Positions 24,601 to 33,814 of a DNA stretch of 46,546 bases are shown here, piece by piece. This DNA is from Clostridiales bacterium (lineage in GTDB: Bacteria > Bacillota > Clostridia > Oscillospirales > Acutalibacteraceae): the NCBI GenBank assembly GCA_022800315.1, contig JAAWQC010000019.1, forward strand, positions 1-46,546, written 5' to 3'. The notes below the pieces were generated by a model. That model had not been told where the DNA came from, made no database searches, and saw only the letters and a program-made list of their open reading frames with translations. The position numbers and the translations under genes are program-made. The stretch's first letter is position 1, and each line of letters opens with the position of its first letter.

Positions 24601-25976
24601 GCGGCGTTACGGTGGTCGGCGGGGGGCTCGCCGGCTGTGAGGCGGCCTGCGCTGCAGCCAGGGCCGGCGTTCCCGTCACCCTGATCGAGATGAAACCGGA
24701 CAAGCACACCCCCGCCCACCGCGGCGACGGACTGGCCGAGCTGGTGTGCTCCAACTCCCTGAAAGCCAGTCGGTTGGAGAGCGCGGCGGGGCTGCTGAAG
24801 GAAGAGCTGCGGCGGATGGGTTCGGTGTGCATGGAGGCCGCCGGCCTCTGCGCCGTGCCCGCCGGCGGGGCGCTGGCGGTGGATCGCGACCGGTTTTCCG
24901 CCGCGGTGACCGAACGGGTACTCGCCCATCCGCTGATTGCGGTGGAGCATCGGGAAATCCGCAGCCTCGCGGAGCTGGAATCTCGGACGGGGGAGAATGT
25001 CCTGGTCGTCGCCACCGGGCCGCTGACCAGTGACGAGCTGGCGGATGACCTGAGGCGTCTGTGCGGCGGCGCCCTCAGCTTTTTCGACGCGGCCGCTCCG
25101 ATTGTGGCGGCGGACAGCGTGGACCGGGAACTGTCCTTCGCCGCCTCCCGGTACGGCCGGGACAGCGAGGGCGGGGAGGCGGCTGCCGGGGGCGACTATC
25201 TCAACTGTCCGATGAACAAAGAGGAATACGAAGCGTTTCACGCCGCCCTGATCGAAGCGCAGACCGCACCCCTCCACGACTTTGACCGGCCGGTGGGGGA
25301 AGGGCCCGTCGTCTATGAGGGCTGTATGCCCATCGAGGTGATGGCGAAGCGGGGAACCGACGCCATCCGCTTCGGCCCCATGAAGCCGGTGGGCCTGCGG
25401 GATCCCCGTACCGGCCGACGCCCCTGGGCGGTGCTGCAGCTGCGGCGGGAAAACGCTGAAGGGACCATGCTCAACCTGGTGGGCTTCCAGACCAACCTGA
25501 CCTTCGGGGAGCAGAAGCGGGTGTTCGGCATGATTCCCGCCCTGCACCGGGCGGAGTTTCTCCGCTACGGCGTAATGCACCGCAACACCTTCCTGGATTC
25601 CCCCCGCCTGCTGACGGCGGGCTATCGGTTCCGCGGACGGGAAAACCTGTTTTTCGCCGGGCAGATGACCGGTGTGGAAGGGTATATGGAATCCGCCTCT
25701 TCGGGCCTGCTGGCAGGGATAAACGCCGCCCGGCGGGCGAAGGGGGAGGAAGAGCTTCTGCTGCCTGCCGACACCATGGCCGGCGCGCTGGCCCATTACA
25801 TCAGCCACGGGCCCGCCACCGGCGGTAAAAAAGGATTTCAGCCCATGGGGGCCAACTTCGGGGTACTGCCGCCCCTGGATACTCACATACGGGACAAGCG
25901 CCTGCGTTACGCCGCTCTGGCGGAGCGGGCGCTGCGCAGCTTGGCAGATACGCTGGCGCCATACGGCAATAACTGA
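24597..25976 (+). CDS. trmFO: Folate/FAD-dependent tRNA m5U54 methyltransferase TrmFO
   Basis: The enzyme makes ribothymidine at position 54 of tRNA using methylenetetrahydrofolate and FADH2. The 459-residue product has the FAD-binding VVGGGLAGCEAA (6-17), EMKPDKHTPAH, LVCSNSLKA with the conserved Cys near 51, and YINVEG-type late motifs (GMIPALHRAEFLRYGVMHRN, GQMTGVEGYMES). TrmFO replaces TrmA in most Firmicutes. Its ATG overlaps the topA stop by four bases, so the two are translated together. Confidence 0.96.
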   Translation: MSGVTVVGGGLAGCEAACAAARAGVPVTLIEMKPDKHTPAHRGDGLAELVCSNSLKASRLESAAGLLKEELRRMGSVCMEAAGLCAVPAGGALAVDRDRFSAAVTERVLAHPLIAVEHREIRSLAELESRTGENVLVVATGPLTSDELADDLRRLCGGALSFFDAAAPIVAADSVDRELSFAASRYGRDSEGGEAAAGGDYLNCPMNKEEYEAFHAALIEAQTAPLHDFDRPVGEGPVVYEGCMPIEVMAKRGTDAIRFGPMKPVGLRDPRTGRRPWAVLQLRRENAEGTMLNLVGFQTNLTFGEQKRVFGMIPALHRAEFLRYGVMHRNTFLDSPRLLTAGYRFRGRENLFFAGQMTGVEGYMESASSGLLAGINAARRAKGEEELLLPADTMAGALAHYISHGPATGGKKGFQPMGANFGVLPPLDTHIRDKRLRYAALAERALRSLADTLAPYGNN

Positions 25977-26006
25977 GCTTGACATAGGGAAAGGTTGGAA
26001 TTCACC

Positions 26007-27044
26007 ATGAGAGTGATCGTGGATGCCTTCGGCGGGGACAACGCGCCGCTGGAAATTATCAAGGGAGCCGCGGCCGCGGTGCAGGAATACGGCTTTGAAA
26101 TCCTGCTGGCCGGCCGGGAGCGGGAAATCCGCGAGACGGCGGAGAAGAACGGGATCTCCCTCACCAACATCACCATCGCGGACGCCCCTGATGTGATGGG
26201 GATGGAGGACGAGCCCAAGAGTATACTAAAGGAGCATAAGAATTGTTCCATGGCCGAGGGACTGCGCCGCCTGGCCGCCGGGGAAGGAGACGCCTTCGTC
26301 TCCGCCGGCAGCACCGGCGCCCTCATTATGGGAGCCACCTTCCTGGTCAAGCGCATCAAGGGCGTGTCCCGCGCGGCACTGGCCCCCCTGATGCCCACTA
26401 ACGAGGGAACCCCTTTCATGCTTATCGACTCCGGCGCCAATGTGGACTGCCGCCCCGAGATGCTGCTGCAGTTCGCCCATATGGGCGGCATCTATATGAC
26501 CAAGGTCATGGGCGGCGGCAAGGCGGCGAAGGTGGGCCTGCTCAACGTCGGCACCGAGGAGAGCAAGGGGGGAGACCTCCAGCACGAGGCCTACGGCCTG
26601 CTGAGGGACAGCGGTCTCAACTTTGTGGGCAACGTGGAGGCGCGGGACCTGCCATTCCACGCCGCGGACGTGGTGGTGGCCGACGGTTTTTCGGGCAATG
26701 TGGCCCTGAAGATGATGGAGGGCACCGCCGATGTGCTGATGGGCTTTATCAAGGGTATTTTTACCACCAACCTGAAAACCAAGCTGGCGTATCTGATGGT
26801 GAAGCCCCATCTGAAGGGGCTGAAAAAGATGATGGACACCTCCGAGCACGGCGGCGCGCCTCTGCTGGGGGTGTCCAGGCCGGTGATCAAGGCCCACGGA
26901 AACTCGAAGGCCGCCGCCATCAAAAGCGCCATCCGCATAGCCGCCGAATTTTCCAAAGCCGGCGTCATCGAGGATATCGCCGCCGCCGTGGCTTCTTCCC
27001 CGGCGGAAAAAGCCGCCGACGGTAAAGCCGCCGGCGAGCGCTAG
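26007..27044 (+). CDS. plsX: Phosphate acyltransferase PlsX
   Basis: PlsX turns acyl-ACP into acyl-phosphate for phosphatidic acid synthesis. The 345-residue product from the ATG at 26007 begins MRVIVDAFGGDNAPLEIIKG, and has FVSAGSTGALIMGA, LIDSGANVDCRPEMLLQFA and the NVGTEESKG block of the family. An upstream TTG lies directly against the AAAGG site and is rejected, although the spacing to the ATG (12) is long. It is followed by an acyl-carrier-like gene and rnc, the classic plsX-acpP-rnc arrangement. Confidence 0.95.
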   Translation: MRVIVDAFGGDNAPLEIIKGAAAAVQEYGFEILLAGREREIRETAEKNGISLTNITIADAPDVMGMEDEPKSILKEHKNCSMAEGLRRLAAGEGDAFVSAGSTGALIMGATFLVKRIKGVSRAALAPLMPTNEGTPFMLIDSGANVDCRPEMLLQFAHMGGIYMTKVMGGGKAAKVGLLNVGTEESKGGDLQHEAYGLLRDSGLNFVGNVEARDLPFHAADVVVADGFSGNVALKMMEGTADVLMGFIKGIFTTNLKTKLAYLMVKPHLKGLKKMMDTSEHGGAPLLGVSRPVIKAHGNSKAAAIKSAIRIAAEFSKAGVIEDIAAAVASSPAEKAADGKAAGER

Positions 27045-27055
27045 GGGGCGCCGTC

Positions 27056-27280
27056 ATGGTGCTGCAAACCCTGCGGCGGCTGATGGCCGACCGCTATGCC
27101 TGCGATGAGCAAGACGTTCAGCTGGCCGCTACCTTTGACGAACTGAACATCACCGAGGATGAAAAGGCCGATATGGCGGTGACGCTGGAGGAACTGTACG
27201 GGGTGGAACTGTCCTCCGGCACCCTCGCCGCCTGCGACACGCTGGAGGATCTGGTCGGTTACATCGAGGACCGGCTGTAA
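27056..27280 (+). CDS. Acyl-carrier-like protein without the phosphopantetheine serine
   Basis: The 74-residue acidic protein sits exactly where acpP is expected, 11 bases after plsX and 22 bases before rnc. Its helix pattern matches ACP (TFDEL near 26-30, VTLEELYGVEL at 42-52, TLEDLVGYIEDRL at 62-74). Aligned without gaps, the ACP motif DSL becomes T33-E34-D35, so the modified serine is replaced by glutamate and the protein cannot carry a 4'-phosphopantetheine arm. It may be a regulatory decoy or a degenerate copy, with the working ACP elsewhere. A sequencing error seems unlikely because no frameshift is needed. AGGGGG lies seven bases before the ATG. Confidence 0.8.
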   Translation: MVLQTLRRLMADRYACDEQDVQLAATFDELNITEDEKADMAVTLEELYGVELSSGTLAACDTLEDLVGYIEDRL

Positions 27281-27302
27281 TCCCCGCTGGGAGGTAAACG
27301 AT

Positions 27303-27995
27303 ATGAGCGAATCCTTAGACGGGCTGATGGACCGGCTCGGCTATCGTTTTAAAAACAAGGTATTGCTGAAAAAGGCGCTGACCCACTCCTCCTTTGCCAA
27401 CGAGGGGCGCGGGGGGCTGGAAAGCAACGAACGGCTGGAGTTCCTGGGGGATTCGGTGCTGGGATTCGTGGCGGCTGGTTATCTGTTCCAAAACCACAAG
27501 GGGCCCGAAGGGGAGCTGACCAAGCTGCGGGCCGCCCTGGTCTGTGAGAAGGCGCTCCATTCCTATTCGCTTCAGCTGAAGCTGGGGGAAAGCCTTCTGC
27601 TGGGCCGAGGGGAGCGACTGACCGGCGGTGCCGAGCGGCCTTCCATCCTCGCCGACGCCTTCGAGGCCGTGACCGCCGCCATTTATCTGGACGGCGGACT
27701 GGAGGCCGCCCGCTGTTTTCTGCTGCGGTTCCTGGAAAAGGAGGCCGCCCAGCAGAAAAAGCGTAAGTTCAAGGATTATAAGACTACCCTCCAGGAGATT
27801 ATCCAGCAGAATCCGGAAGAATCGCTGGACTATGTCCTGACGGGCGAGTCGGGGCCCGACCACGATAAACAGTTTACGGTGGAGGTACACCTCAACTCCA
27901 ACGTCATCGGCGCCGGGCGGGGCAGAAGCAAAAAGGAAGCCGAACAGTGCGCGGCTAGAGAGGCACTGAGTCTGATGGGATACGACGACAAATAG
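27303..27995 (+). CDS. rnc: Ribonuclease III
   Basis: The endonuclease cuts double-stranded RNA, including rRNA precursors. The 230-residue product has the catalytic signature NERLEFLGDSVL (42-53), the second acidic block LADAFEAVTAAIYLDGG and a C-terminal double-stranded RNA-binding domain (about 155-225, DYKTTLQEIIQQ to KKEAEQCAAREAL). GGGAGG precedes the ATG. It stands before smc and ftsY in the common Firmicutes order. Confidence 0.97.
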   Translation: MSESLDGLMDRLGYRFKNKVLLKKALTHSSFANEGRGGLESNERLEFLGDSVLGFVAAGYLFQNHKGPEGELTKLRAALVCEKALHSYSLQLKLGESLLLGRGERLTGGAERPSILADAFEAVTAAIYLDGGLEAARCFLLRFLEKEAAQQKKRKFKDYKTTLQEIIQQNPEESLDYVLTGESGPDHDKQFTVEVHLNSNVIGAGRGRSKKEAEQCAAREALSLMGYDDK

Positions 27996-28080
27996 GCTGT
28001 GTTGGCCTGCGGATTGTGGTGACGCATAAGAACCATTCGCACTTTTATTCTGGCAATTAACTGACGGCAGGTGAACCGAT

Positions 28081-31000
28081 TTGGTATTAAAGGCGCTGGA
28101 AATACACGGCTTCAAATCTTTCCCCGATAAGACGGTGCTGGACTTCGACCACGGCATGACCGCCGTAGTGGGGCCCAACGGCAGCGGTAAATCCAATATC
28201 AGCGACGCTATCCGTTGGGTGCTGGGCGAACAGTCCACCAAGAGCCTGCGCGGCTCAAAGATGGAGGACGTCATCTTCAACGGGACCTCCCGCCGCAAGG
28301 CGGTGGGGTTTGCCGAGGTGTCCCTCATCATCGAGAACAAGGGCCGGGAACTGGATTTCGACGCCGACGACGTGAAGGTGACACGCCGGTACTACCGTTC
28401 GGGGGACAGCGAATACCTGCTGAACAACGCCACCGTCCGGCTGAAGGACGTGCAGATGCTGTTCATGGACACCGGCCTCGGACGGGACGGCTACTCCATC
28501 ATCGGGCAGGGCCGCATCGGGGATATCGTCTCTTCCAAATCGGAGGAGCGCCGGGAGATTTTCGAAGAGGCCGCCGGCATCGCGAAATACCGCTACCGGA
28601 AAAACGAGGCGGAGCGCCGCCTCAAGGGCGCGGAGGAAAACCTGCTGCGTCTGCGGGATATCGTACAGGAGCTGGAGGAGCGGGTCGGCCCGCTGAAGGC
28701 CCAATCGGAAAAGGCGAAGAAGTTCCTGGAATACGCCGGGGAGAAACGGGAGCTGGAAATCGGTCTGTGGCTCCATACACTGGAGCAGTCCACCACCAGC
28801 CTGCGGGAGCTGGACGGCAAGCTGGAGCTGGCCCGCACCCAGTATGACGGCGCCGGCGCGGACATGGACGAGGTGGAAGCCCGGATTGAAGCGGTGGGCG
28901 AGGAGTCCCGCCGGCTGGAAGCTCAGATGGACCAGGTGCGCCGCAGCGCCCAGTCGCTGGAAGAGGAGGCCGCCCGCTGTGAAGGGGATGTAGCCGTCCT
29001 GCGCAACGATATCTTCCATAACAACGAACATATCGCCCGCCTCGAGGAGGACATCGCCCGTTCCGATGAGGGCGGGCAGACTATCGAAGCGGAAATCACC
29101 CGCCGACGGGAGGAAATCGCGGCGAAGCAGGAGGAAATCCACCGTCTGGAAACCGAACAGCTCACCCTGTCCGAGGAGATGGAACAGCTCTCCCGCAGCA
29201 GCGAAGAGGTTTCGGGCCAGATCGAAGCGCTGTCGAAGGACGCCGCCGCCCTTGCCCTGGAGCTGTCGGATATACGGGTGAAGTCGGTCACCAGCGATTC
29301 CTCCCTGTCCGAGATCACCCTGCGTCTCTCCCAGCTGACGGCGGGCATCGCCCTGCGCAGCCAGCAGAGCGACGCAGCGCGGCGCGCCCTGAATGAGTGC
29401 GAGGAAAACTACCGTCTCTGCTGTGAGAAGGCGGACGGACTGCAAAACGCCGCCCGCGGTTACGAGATGCGCCTGCAGTCCCGCCGCACCCGGTTGGACG
29501 CCGCCAAACAGGAGGCCGACCGCCTGCGGCTGGACGCGGAGGAAAAGCGCCGCCGGGTCCGCCTGCTGGAGGACCTGGAAAAGAACATGGAGGGCTTTGC
29601 CCACAGCGTCAAGACGGTGATGAAACAGGCGGAGCGGGGAGCCTTGCGCGGAATACTCGGTCCGGTATCCCGTTTGATCGAGACCCGGCCCGAAACCGCC
29701 CTGGCGGTGGAGACCGCGCTGGGCGCCGCCGCGCAAAACGTCGTGTGTGAGCGGGAGGACGACGCCAAACGGGGTATTTCCTATCTGAAAGAGAGCGGCG
29801 GCGGCCGCGCGACCTTCCTTCCCCTGACCTCGGTGCGGGGAAACCTGCTGAGTGAGAAGGGGCTCGAAAACGAGCCGGGCTTCGTGGGGCTGGGAGCCGA
29901 TCTGGTGGACTGTGATCCCCGCTACGAGGGCGTGGTGCGCAGCCTGCTGGGCCGCACCGCCGTGACCGAGGACCTGGACTACGCCGTTGCCATCGCCCGC
30001 AAATACAGCTACCGCTTCCGGGTGGTGACGCTGGACGGGCAGGTGGTCAATGCCGGCGGTTCCCTCACCGGTGGTTCCAGCGTGAAGAACGCGGGCCTGC
30101 TCTCCCGCCGGGCGGAGATCGAACGGCTGCAGGGGGAGGCCTCCGCCCTGGTGAAAGAGGCTCAAGCCGCCGCCGACAAACTGCGGCAGGCCACCCAGGA
30201 ATACGCGGCCTCCGAAGCGGAGCTGACCGGTACCAAAGGGGAGCTGGCCACCGTCCAGGAGGACAGGATACGCTTCGAGGCCGAGCTGCGCCGCCTGCGG
30301 GAGCAGGACGAGGCCAATACCCGCGCCGTGAAGGAGTTCGCGGCGGAAATCGACGTGTTGAACCTCCGCGGGGAGGAATGCCGGCAGAACGCCGCCAAAG
30401 CGGCGGAAGAAGCCGAACGGATACAGGCCCGCCAGGCAGAGGCGGAGGCGGAGCTGAGCCGTCTCACCGGCGGGCGGCAGGAGCTGTCGGGCCGCCGCGA
30501 GGAGCTGTCCGCCCGTATGGCGGACAGCAAGCTGGCGGTGGTGGCCTGTCATAAGGAGATCGAAGCGGCGCAGGCCGCCGCCGAGGAACTGTCCGCCCGC
30601 CGACAGGACGCCGAAGGCCGGGCAGGCGAGCTGCGGGAACGTATTGCTTCCCTGCGGCAGTCCAACACCGACATCGAGGAAAAAATCAGCGAAGCGCTGG
30701 CCCGCAGTGAACAACTTCGGGGGCAGGCGAGCGCTTCGGAACAGACGGTGCAGGAGCTGGCGGCCCGCCGCACTGCCGGTGAGCAGAAGCAGACCGAGCT
30801 TCGCCGCCTCTCCCGCGAAAAGGCGGAGGAGCGGGAGCGCCTCAGCCGGGAAACTGCCCGTCTGGAGGAGAAGTGCACCGCCGTCCGCCATCAGAGTGAC
30901 GAGTTGATCCGCCGCCTGCTGGAGGAATATGAGCTGACCCGCAGCGAGGCCGAGGAAATCGCCCGGCCGGTGGAGGACGCGCCGGCCGCAGGCCGCCGTC

Positions 31001-31665
31001 TGAACGAGCTGAAGGGTAAAATACGCGCTCTGGGCAGCGTCAATGTGGAAGCCATTGAGGAATACAAGGAGGTCAGCGAGCGGTATGAATTCCTGTCCGC
31101 CCAGGTGGCCGATGTAGAAACCTCCCGTGCCGAACTGCTCCGGCTTATCGGTGACCTCACCGTCCAGATGCGGGAGATATTCCTGGAACGGTTCAAGCAG
31201 ATCAATTATCATTACGGCATCGTGTTCCAGGAGCTGTTCGGCGGCGGACGGGCGGAGCTGAAGCTCACCGACCCCGACGATATCCTGAATTCGGGTATCG
31301 AAATGCACGTGCAGCCGCCGGGCAAGGTGATATTGAACATGGATGTGCTCTCCGGCGGCGAAAAGGCGCTGGTGGCCATCGCTCTGTTTTTTGCGATCCT
31401 CAAGGTAAGCCCCTCGCCCTTCTGCGTGCTGGATGAGATCGAGGCTGCGCTGGACGACGTCAACGTGGACCGGTACGCCGGATACCTCAAGCGTATGACC
31501 GATAATACCCAGTTCATCGTCATCACCCACCGCCGCGGCACCATGGAGGAAGCCGACGTTCTCTACGGCGTCACCATGCAGGAGCAGGGCGTATCCAAAT
31601 TGCTGGAGCTGCGGGCCAGCGAGGTGGAGCAGAAACTGGGCCTCAAGCTGGACAACGAGAAGTGA
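28081..31665 (+). CDS. smc: Chromosome segregation protein SMC (TTG start)
   Basis: SMC dimers with ScpA/ScpB compact and align sister chromosomes. The 1194-residue product begins at a TTG, six bases after AGGTGA, and reads (M)VLKALEIHGFKSFPDKT, the family N terminus. Walker A GPNGSGKS is at 31-38, the C-loop LSGGEK near 1090 and Walker B CVLDEIEAALDD with Asp1118/Glu1119. Two long coiled coils flank a hinge (about 510-680) that contains GGSLTGGSS. The rare start may limit translation. An 85-base gap separates it from rnc. Confidence 0.97.
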   Translation: MVLKALEIHGFKSFPDKTVLDFDHGMTAVVGPNGSGKSNISDAIRWVLGEQSTKSLRGSKMEDVIFNGTSRRKAVGFAEVSLIIENKGRELDFDADDVKVTRRYYRSGDSEYLLNNATVRLKDVQMLFMDTGLGRDGYSIIGQGRIGDIVSSKSEERREIFEEAAGIAKYRYRKNEAERRLKGAEENLLRLRDIVQELEERVGPLKAQSEKAKKFLEYAGEKRELEIGLWLHTLEQSTTSLRELDGKLELARTQYDGAGADMDEVEARIEAVGEESRRLEAQMDQVRRSAQSLEEEAARCEGDVAVLRNDIFHNNEHIARLEEDIARSDEGGQTIEAEITRRREEIAAKQEEIHRLETEQLTLSEEMEQLSRSSEEVSGQIEALSKDAAALALELSDIRVKSVTSDSSLSEITLRLSQLTAGIALRSQQSDAARRALNECEENYRLCCEKADGLQNAARGYEMRLQSRRTRLDAAKQEADRLRLDAEEKRRRVRLLEDLEKNMEGFAHSVKTVMKQAERGALRGILGPVSRLIETRPETALAVETALGAAAQNVVCEREDDAKRGISYLKESGGGRATFLPLTSVRGNLLSEKGLENEPGFVGLGADLVDCDPRYEGVVRSLLGRTAVTEDLDYAVAIARKYSYRFRVVTLDGQVVNAGGSLTGGSSVKNAGLLSRRAEIERLQGEASALVKEAQAAADKLRQATQEYAASEAELTGTKGELATVQEDRIRFEAELRRLREQDEANTRAVKEFAAEIDVLNLRGEECRQNAAKAAEEAERIQARQAEAEAELSRLTGGRQELSGRREELSARMADSKLAVVACHKEIEAAQAAAEELSARRQDAEGRAGELRERIASLRQSNTDIEEKISEALARSEQLRGQASASEQTVQELAARRTAGEQKQTELRRLSREKAEERERLSRETARLEEKCTAVRHQSDELIRRLLEEYELTRSEAEEIARPVEDAPAAGRRLNELKGKIRALGSVNVEAIEEYKEVSERYEFLSAQVADVETSRAELLRLIGDLTVQMREIFLERFKQINYHYGIVFQELFGGGRAELKLTDPDDILNSGIEMHVQPPGKVILNMDVLSGGEKALVAIALFFAILKVSPSPFCVLDEIEAALDDVNVDRYAGYLKRMTDNTQFIVITHRRGTMEEADVLYGVTMQEQGVSKLLELRASEVEQKLGLKLDNEK

Positions 31666-31712
31666 CGCGGCGCGGGTGAATCCCGTCCCGCCTGTTTATA
31701 AGGAGGGCTTCC

Positions 31713-32624
31713 ATGGGCTTTTTCAGTAAGATCGGCGCGGGGCTCAAAAAGACCCGCGACAGCATTATGAATTCGGTGAATTCCATGCTTCACTCGTTTA
31801 CTAAAATAGACGACGAGCTGTTTGAGGAGCTGGAAGAAATCCTGATTATGGCCGATGCGGGGGCCTCTACCTCCGCCCGTATCTGCGAACTGGTACGCGG
31901 CAAGGTGAAAGAGCGGGGGGAGACCGATCCTGCCAAAATCAAGGACCTGCTGGCCGAGACGGTGGCCGAACTGCTGCGGGGCGGGCAGGAGCTGAACCTG
32001 CGCACCAAGCCCTCCGTGATCCTGGTCATCGGGGTCAACGGGGTGGGTAAAACCACCACCATCGGTAAACTGGCCTCCCGCTTCAAGAGGGAAGGGAAGA
32101 AGGTCATCCTCGGCGCGGCGGACACCTTCCGCGCCGCCGCCATCGAGCAGCTGGAGGTCTGGGCCGGCCGCGCCGGTGTGGAGCTGGTCAAGCATACCGA
32201 GGGCTCCGACCCGGCGGCGGTGGTTTTCGATACCCTGGCCGCCGCCAGAGCACGGGGGGCCGACGTGGTGATCTGCGATACGGCGGGCCGCCTGCACAAC
32301 AAGAAGAACCTGATGGACGAGCTGGCCAAGATCAGCCGGGTGATCGACCGGGAGCTGCCCGGCGCCGATAAAGAGGTGCTGCTGGTACTGGACGCTACCA
32401 CCGGCCAAAATGCGGTCAATCAGGCGCGGGAATTCAAAAACGCCGCCGGTATCACCGGCATTGTGCTGACCAAGCTGGACGGCACCGCCCGCGGCGGTGT
32501 GGTGCTGGCCATACGGGAGGACCTCGACGTGCCGGTGAAGTTCGTCGGCGTGGGCGAAGGGGTGGACGACCTGATGCCCTTCGACCCCGAAGAATTCGCC
32601 CGGGGCCTGTTCTCAGAGGAATAG
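31713..32624 (+). CDS. ftsY: Signal recognition particle receptor FtsY
   Basis: FtsY is the GTPase receptor that docks SRP-ribosome complexes at the membrane. The 303-residue protein is essentially the NG domain, with only a short amphipathic N terminus (GFFSKIGAGLKKTRDSI) and without the long acidic A domain of enterobacteria, as in other Firmicutes. GTPase motifs: GVNGVGKT (107-114), DTAGRLHNKKNLMDEL and TKLDGTARGG. AAGGAGGG precedes the ATG. It follows smc after 47 bases. Confidence 0.97.
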   Translation: MGFFSKIGAGLKKTRDSIMNSVNSMLHSFTKIDDELFEELEEILIMADAGASTSARICELVRGKVKERGETDPAKIKDLLAETVAELLRGGQELNLRTKPSVILVIGVNGVGKTTTIGKLASRFKREGKKVILGAADTFRAAAIEQLEVWAGRAGVELVKHTEGSDPAAVVFDTLAAARARGADVVICDTAGRLHNKKNLMDELAKISRVIDRELPGADKEVLLVLDATTGQNAVNQAREFKNAAGITGIVLTKLDGTARGGVVLAIREDLDVPVKFVGVGEGVDDLMPFDPEEFARGLFSEE

Positions 32625-32693
32625 TCCGCCGCAGCGGCAACGGACGTACGCTGTCCGGCGCCGCCGCCAAATGACAGATAAGGATTTGATCGT

Positions 32694-33296
32694 ATGCGTC
32701 TCATCGTGGCAACACACAATCAAAAAAAGTTGAAAGAGCTGGAGCGGATACTCGCGCCGCTGGGCGTCGAGCCGGTGACGGGTGAGATGGTGGGTATCCC
32801 CCTGGACGAGGTGGAGGAGACGGGTACCACCTTTGAGGAAAACGCGTTTTTGAAGGCGGACGCCGCCTGCCGTCAGACCGGCATGCCCGCTGTGGCGGAC
32901 GACTCGGGCCTGATGGTGGACGCGCTGCAGGGCCGGCCAGGGGTTTACTCCGCCCGCTATGCGGGGGAGGATGCCACCGACGCCGACCGCATTCAAAAGC
33001 TGCTGGGAGAGCTGCGGGAGGTGCCCGCCGAACAGCGCACGGCCCGGTTCGTTTCGGCCATTTGCTGCGTGTTTCCCGACGGGCACACCGTCACCTCCCG
33101 GGGAGAGTGTCCCGGCAGAATCGGCTACGAGCCGAAGGGTGACAACGGCTTTGGCTACGATCCGGTTTTCGTGGTGGAAGGCGGGCGCACCTACGCCGAG
33201 CTGACCGCCGCCGAAAAGGACGCGGTCAGCCATCGGGGCAACGCGCTGCGCCTGTTCTCCCTCCGGTTACAGGAAGACTTAAAAAGCAAGGACTGA
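32694..33296 (+). CDS. rdgB: dITP/XTP pyrophosphatase (RdgB/HAM1)
   Basis: The enzyme hydrolyses dITP, ITP and XTP so that these bases are not built into DNA or RNA. The 200-residue product has all family blocks: VATHNQKKLKELERIL, GTTFEENAFLKA, VADDSGLMVDALQGRPGVYS, GFGYDPVF and SHRGNALR. AAGGA precedes the ATG by nine bases. It lies between ftsY and yhbY in a co-directional run. Confidence 0.95.
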   Translation: MRLIVATHNQKKLKELERILAPLGVEPVTGEMVGIPLDEVEETGTTFEENAFLKADAACRQTGMPAVADDSGLMVDALQGRPGVYSARYAGEDATDADRIQKLLGELREVPAEQRTARFVSAICCVFPDGHTVTSRGECPGRIGYEPKGDNGFGYDPVFVVEGGRTYAELTAAEKDAVSHRGNALRLFSLRLQEDLKSKD

Positions 33297-33327
33297 GGCA
33301 TTCGCCTCCGCGAAAGGAAAGATACAT

Positions 33328-33621
33328 ATGCTGAGCAGTAAACAGCGCGCCTATCTCCGTTCCCTCGCCAACAGTGAGCAGCCCATTCTCCATGCCGGCA
33401 AAAACGGCGTATCCGACGCTATGCTCAAGCAGGCGGATGACGCCCTGGCCGCCCGTGAGCTGATCAAAGGCCGGGTGCTGGAGTCCAGCCCCGTCACCCC
33501 GCGGGAACTGGCGGAAAACATCGCCGCGTCGGTAAACGCCGAGGTGGTGCAGGTCATCGGGCGCAACTTCGTGCTGTACCGCCGCCGTCCGAAGGAACCT
33601 GCCATTCAGCTTCCGCGCTGA
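33328..33621 (+). CDS. yhbY: YhbY-family RNA-binding protein
   Basis: The 97-residue protein is a single CRM domain: MLSSKQRAYLRSLA, HAGKNGVSDAML, LIKGRVLE and VQVIGRNFVLYRR. Homologues bind pre-50S particles and help ribosome assembly. AAAGGAAAG precedes the ATG. A terminator follows, closing the run of genes that began upstream. Confidence 0.93.
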   Translation: MLSSKQRAYLRSLANSEQPILHAGKNGVSDAMLKQADDALAARELIKGRVLESSPVTPRELAENIAASVNAEVVQVIGRNFVLYRRRPKEPAIQLPR

Positions 33622-33668
33622 GGATGCCGCCTGCCGGCCGGGCGGTATGCCTTCGATGAACTACGGGG

Positions 33669-33697
33669 ACAGGCCGGATGCTTCCGGCCTGTTTTCC
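33669..33697 (+). terminator. Intrinsic terminator after yhbY
   Basis: ACAGGCCGGA pairs with TCCGGCCTGT around a short loop, followed by TTTCCC. The T-run is short. Confidence 0.6.
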
Positions 33698-33774
33698 CGT
33701 TTCGGCCGATATGCAGGTTCCTGTTCCTCTGCCGAAGAATTTAGGAATCCATGCTTCCTCTCCGTCATGCAGGA

Positions 33775-33780
33775 TATACT
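33775..33780 (+). promoter_or_regulatory. Candidate -10 box of the nadD-yqeK operon
   Basis: TATACT lies 35 bases before the nadD ATG, after a terminator. No convincing -35 box stands upstream. Confidence 0.35.
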
Positions 33781-33814
33781 ATAACGGTTGAACTATAAGA
33801 GGGGAGTCGAGACG

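Noticed and set aside
24546-25985. A 479-residue minus-strand open frame
   Set aside because: It is the antisense of trmFO; FAD-binding and folate motifs lie on the plus strand only.
28255-31530. A 1091-residue minus-strand open frame
   Set aside because: It is a shadow of smc, which has all ABC-ATPase motifs in the plus frame. The antisense product has low-complexity Leu/Gly/Gln composition.
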